Made by a program: the position numbers and the translations under genes. From Candidatus Melainabacteria bacterium (GTDB lineage Bacteria; Cyanobacteriota; Vampirovibrionia; Obscuribacterales; Obscuribacteraceae), in assembly GCA_016209785.1 (NCBI GenBank), contig JACQVM010000249.1, positions 1-8,145 of the forward strand: a stretch of 8,145 nucleotides of DNA. The letters are read 5' to 3'. How positions within the stretch are numbered: the first letter of the stretch is position 1; the number at the start of each line of letters is the position of its first letter. The notes under the pieces were generated by a model, which was not told where the DNA came from, did no database searches, and saw nothing but the letters and a program-made list of their open reading frames with translations. Below, piece by piece: positions 6,355 through 8,145 of this stretch.

Positions 6355-6639
6355 TCAGTGAACAAAAGTATATTGCCAGAGGCTATCGCTGCAAAACTGA
6401 TCGTACATGATATCGTCTGTAAAACTTGGGGTGTAAATTGAGCTGCCCTTTCGCTCAATGTACTGTATATGGTGATATCTGCCTGCGCCTTCAATTTCTT
6501 CCTCGACAAATCGCCGCGCGCCCACGGCTATCTGGCCAAGTACTCTGCCTAGAAGTTCTGGGAGCTGTTCTATCTCAGGAGCGGCAGAGAAAATGAAACG
6601 AAGTGTGACACTTATCTCGTAGATCGACATCGCCACCAT
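6355..6639 (-). CDS. Small protein of unknown function, probably co-transcribed with the M23 gene
   Basis: 94 residues from the ATG at 6639, or 91 from the ATG at 6630, which has a weak GGTGG four bases upstream. I do not recognise the family. Codons show strong first-position G preference (GAG, GAA, GCC, GGC, GTC runs), and the chain alternates as a real fold: a strand 'ISVTLRFIFS', an acidic helix 'PEIEQLPELLGRVLGQI', 'GARRFVEEEIEG', then 'QYIERKGSSIYTP'. There is no signal peptide or membrane segment. It ends 31 bases before the M23 start, which suggests an operon. Its start lies only 35 bases from the divergent start at 6675. A shadow reading cannot be excluded without homologues. Confidence 0.5.
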   Translation of the reverse strand: MVAMSIYEISVTLRFIFSAAPEIEQLPELLGRVLGQIAVGARRFVEEEIEGAGRYHHIQYIERKGSSIYTPSFTDDIMYDQFCSDSLWQYTFVH

Positions 6640-6662
6640 ATGGCAACGCCGTGCTGGCGGTC

Positions 6663-6669
6663 GGGAGGA
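6663..6669 (+). promoter_or_regulatory. Ribosome binding site deciding the start at 6675
   Basis: GGGAGGA lies five bases before the ATG at 6675. It favours this start over the in-frame ATG at 6651, which would put eight extra residues ahead of the signal peptide. Confidence 0.65.
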
Positions 6670-6674
6670 CGAAC

Positions 6675-8084
6675 ATGGATAATAAACAAGTTGTGGCAAA
6701 GATTGGACGATGGGCAACCGTGGCCCTGGTCCTGGCGACGTCCGGCATGCTCAGTTGCAACCGTTCGCCATCTCAGGAAGGCAAACCCCACGGTCAGACC
6801 CCCTCCTCCATCACATCCAAGGGCGACACGGTGAAGGTCTTCCTGCCGGATGCAGCGGTGACGACAAAGCGGCTCTTGCCGGCCCACTTGGTCTACCAAG
6901 GCGTGTTCCGTCTGCCCGACGGACCAGATGAGGTTGCCTGGCTGTATAGTGGACAAGGACTTACATACTATACTGAAGGCGATCCCAAGGGCCCGGACGA
7001 CGGGACGCCCGGCTCGCTGTTTGGCATAGGTCATGACTGGCACCAGTACGTCTCGGAGATCAGCATTCCCAAGCCAGTGATCTCCAAGGTGAAGAATCTA
7101 GCCGAGCTCAACACGGCCGCCACGCTCCAGCCATTCGCAAATGTTCGCGGTGACCTCTTCCCCGGCGACCTGGAGCAGTCCCGTAGCGACATCGAGTACT
7201 TGCCGCCTCAGTACAAGCAGAAGACCGGTAAGCTCTATTTCTGCTGGGGCCCGCACATGCACGATGCCCAGGCGGTGCCCTCGCATGGCATGTGCGAGCT
7301 AGACCTGCAGAACCCTCGCCCGGTCGGCCTGTGGAAGTTCGGGGAGCTCTGGACTTACCTTACCTGCGACTACATTTTCGCCATCGACCCAGTCTGGGCC
7401 GCCAAGAACACGCCGGGACTCACCTTGGCCACAGGTCGATTCCGAGACGGCGGGCAAGGGTCAATGGGCCCAACGCTGCTCGCTTACGGTCCGTGGAACG
7501 AGGGCAATCCACCCAAGGCAGGGTCCTCGCTTAAGGCTGTCACGCTTTTGCGCTATGGTAGCGTCTACGATGGTCCCCAAGCCGCCGGCCGCACGCTCAA
7601 GGGCTACCATCATGCGGACGACTGGGCAGGTGGGGCCTGGCTTACCTCGGGTGACCGGGCGGCGGTGATCTTTGTTGGTACCAAAGGGCGAGGCAAGTGC
7701 TGGTATGGCTTTGCCAACGGTGTGGTCTGGCCGGAGGAAGGCCCGTGGCCTGAGGTGCCACCATCTCCAAACGATCAGCGCGGCTGGTGGTCCACGGAGT
7801 TTGTTGCCCAGATGCTCTTTTATGATCCGGCCGATCTGGCGGCGGTGGCAGTCGGTAAGAAGAAATCCTGGGAGGTGCAGCCCTACACCGTTATGGACCT
7901 CGACCCGGTGCTCTACGGCGTTACATCTAAACAGAAGACACGACACGTAGGTGATGTGGCCTTCGACCGCCAGCGAGGGCTGATCTACCTGGTCGAATTC
8001 CGCGGCGACGAGGACAAGAGCCTGATCCACGTCTGGAAGATTGTCGATGCGCCAAAGCCACGAGTGCCAACAACAGCAAGATAA
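6675..8084 (+). CDS. Secreted putative lipoprotein of unknown function, beta-propeller-like
   Basis: 469 residues. The N-terminus (MDNKQVVAKIGRWATVALVLATSGMLSC) is a signal peptide with a lipobox-like GMLSC, so Cys28 is probably lipidated; a Ser/Pro/Gly linker follows to about residue 50. The mature part is rich in Gly, Trp, Tyr and Pro, with repeated strand-turn units such as 'SDIEYLPPQ...TGKLYFCW' (171-181), 'CDYIFAIDPVWA' (231-242), 'AAVIFVGTKGRGKCWYG' (329-345) and 'VAFDRQRGLIYLVE' (428-441). This resembles a beta-propeller. I recall similar hypothetical proteins from environmental bacteria but know no function. G+C (about 60% or more) exceeds that of the CHASE2 and DUF1501 genes, which may mean transfer. 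It is a single gene ended by a strong hairpin. No catalytic motif is claimed. Confidence 0.85.
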   Translation: MDNKQVVAKIGRWATVALVLATSGMLSCNRSPSQEGKPHGQTPSSITSKGDTVKVFLPDAAVTTKRLLPAHLVYQGVFRLPDGPDEVAWLYSGQGLTYYTEGDPKGPDDGTPGSLFGIGHDWHQYVSEISIPKPVISKVKNLAELNTAATLQPFANVRGDLFPGDLEQSRSDIEYLPPQYKQKTGKLYFCWGPHMHDAQAVPSHGMCELDLQNPRPVGLWKFGELWTYLTCDYIFAIDPVWAAKNTPGLTLATGRFRDGGQGSMGPTLLAYGPWNEGNPPKAGSSLKAVTLLRYGSVYDGPQAAGRTLKGYHHADDWAGGAWLTSGDRAAVIFVGTKGRGKCWYGFANGVVWPEEGPWPEVPPSPNDQRGWWSTEFVAQMLFYDPADLAAVAVGKKKSWEVQPYTVMDLDPVLYGVTSKQKTRHVGDVAFDRQRGLIYLVEFRGDEDKSLIHVWKIVDAPKPRVPTTAR

Positions 8085-8094
8085 AGCAAACAAA

Positions 8095-8116
8095 CCCCGG
8101 CGTTAACGCGCCGGGG
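8095..8116. terminator. Strong GC hairpin after the lipoprotein gene
   Basis: CCCCGGCG (8095-8102) pairs perfectly with CGCCGGGG (8109-8116) around a 6-base loop, starting 10 bases after the stop codon. On the plus strand the following bases are T-poor. On the minus strand the hairpin is followed by TTTGTTTGCTTT. It therefore works best as a terminator for a gene entering from the right, or as a shared barrier between convergent genes. Confidence 0.6.
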
Positions 8117-8145
8117 TGCTTACAATAAAAAAGGCGGCACCCAGA

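Noticed and set aside
6324..6509. N-terminal extension of the M23 gene to an ATG at 6509
   Set aside because: The extra 62 residues overlap the small gene in another frame, have unnatural composition, and would bury the signal peptide that begins at the ATG at 6323.
6612..7043. 143-codon open frame on the minus strand
   Set aside because: Antisense to the lipoprotein start, rich in Arg/Cys/His in the way shadow frames are, with no recognisable domain.
7461..8093. 210-codon open frame on the minus strand
   Set aside because: It is antisense to the lipoprotein gene; high G+C leaves long frames open by chance, and its sequence shows no family motif or ribosome site.

Overview
The window (8145 bp, roughly half G+C overall but uneven) looks like a chromosomal segment of a Gram-negative bacterium. 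Pointers are a twin-arginine exported DUF1501 protein, a lipoprotein-like signal peptide, an exported M23 peptidase-like protein and a CHASE2 receptor. A tRNA gene without encoded CCA and a diverged class III cyclase would fit a cyanobacterial-lineage (including non-photosynthetic) or another environmental phylum. No marker fixes the taxonomy, so this is only a guess.

Layout. Positions 1-427 (minus strand) hold the 5' part of a RecA/ImuA-like P-loop gene that runs off the left edge; it is preceded by a strong promoter with a perfect 9-bp-arm palindrome between -35 and -10. Divergent from it is a small cytosolic gene at 720-1133, probably DUF6941-like. Positions 1134-1283 are an unusually GC-rich, internally repetitive non-coding spacer between convergent genes. 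Three larger minus-strand genes follow: a DUF1501 protein (1284-2309), a 792-residue CHASE2/class III cyclase-like/TPR membrane protein (2430-4808, TTG start), and an exported M23 peptidase-like protein (5118-6323). tRNA-Val(GAC) (4970-5042) lies between the last two. A short unrecognised gene (6355-6639) lies just upstream of the M23 gene, probably in one transcript. On the plus strand a GC-rich gene (6675-8084) encodes a 469-residue putative lipoprotein and ends at a strong hairpin.

Function. The clearest biological message is that the CHASE2 protein keeps its sensor, three membrane helices and cyclase fold but has lost both metal-binding aspartates, the adenine-recognition residues and the transition-state asparagine. 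It is therefore probably a pseudo-cyclase: a sensor or nucleotide-responsive scaffold rather than a cAMP-producing enzyme. The ImuA-like gene with its palindromic operator suggests a DNA-damage-induced mutagenesis operon continuing off the left edge. The other genes (DUF1501, M23, lipoprotein) concern the cell envelope. No CRISPR array, phage, transposon or classical defence island is visible.
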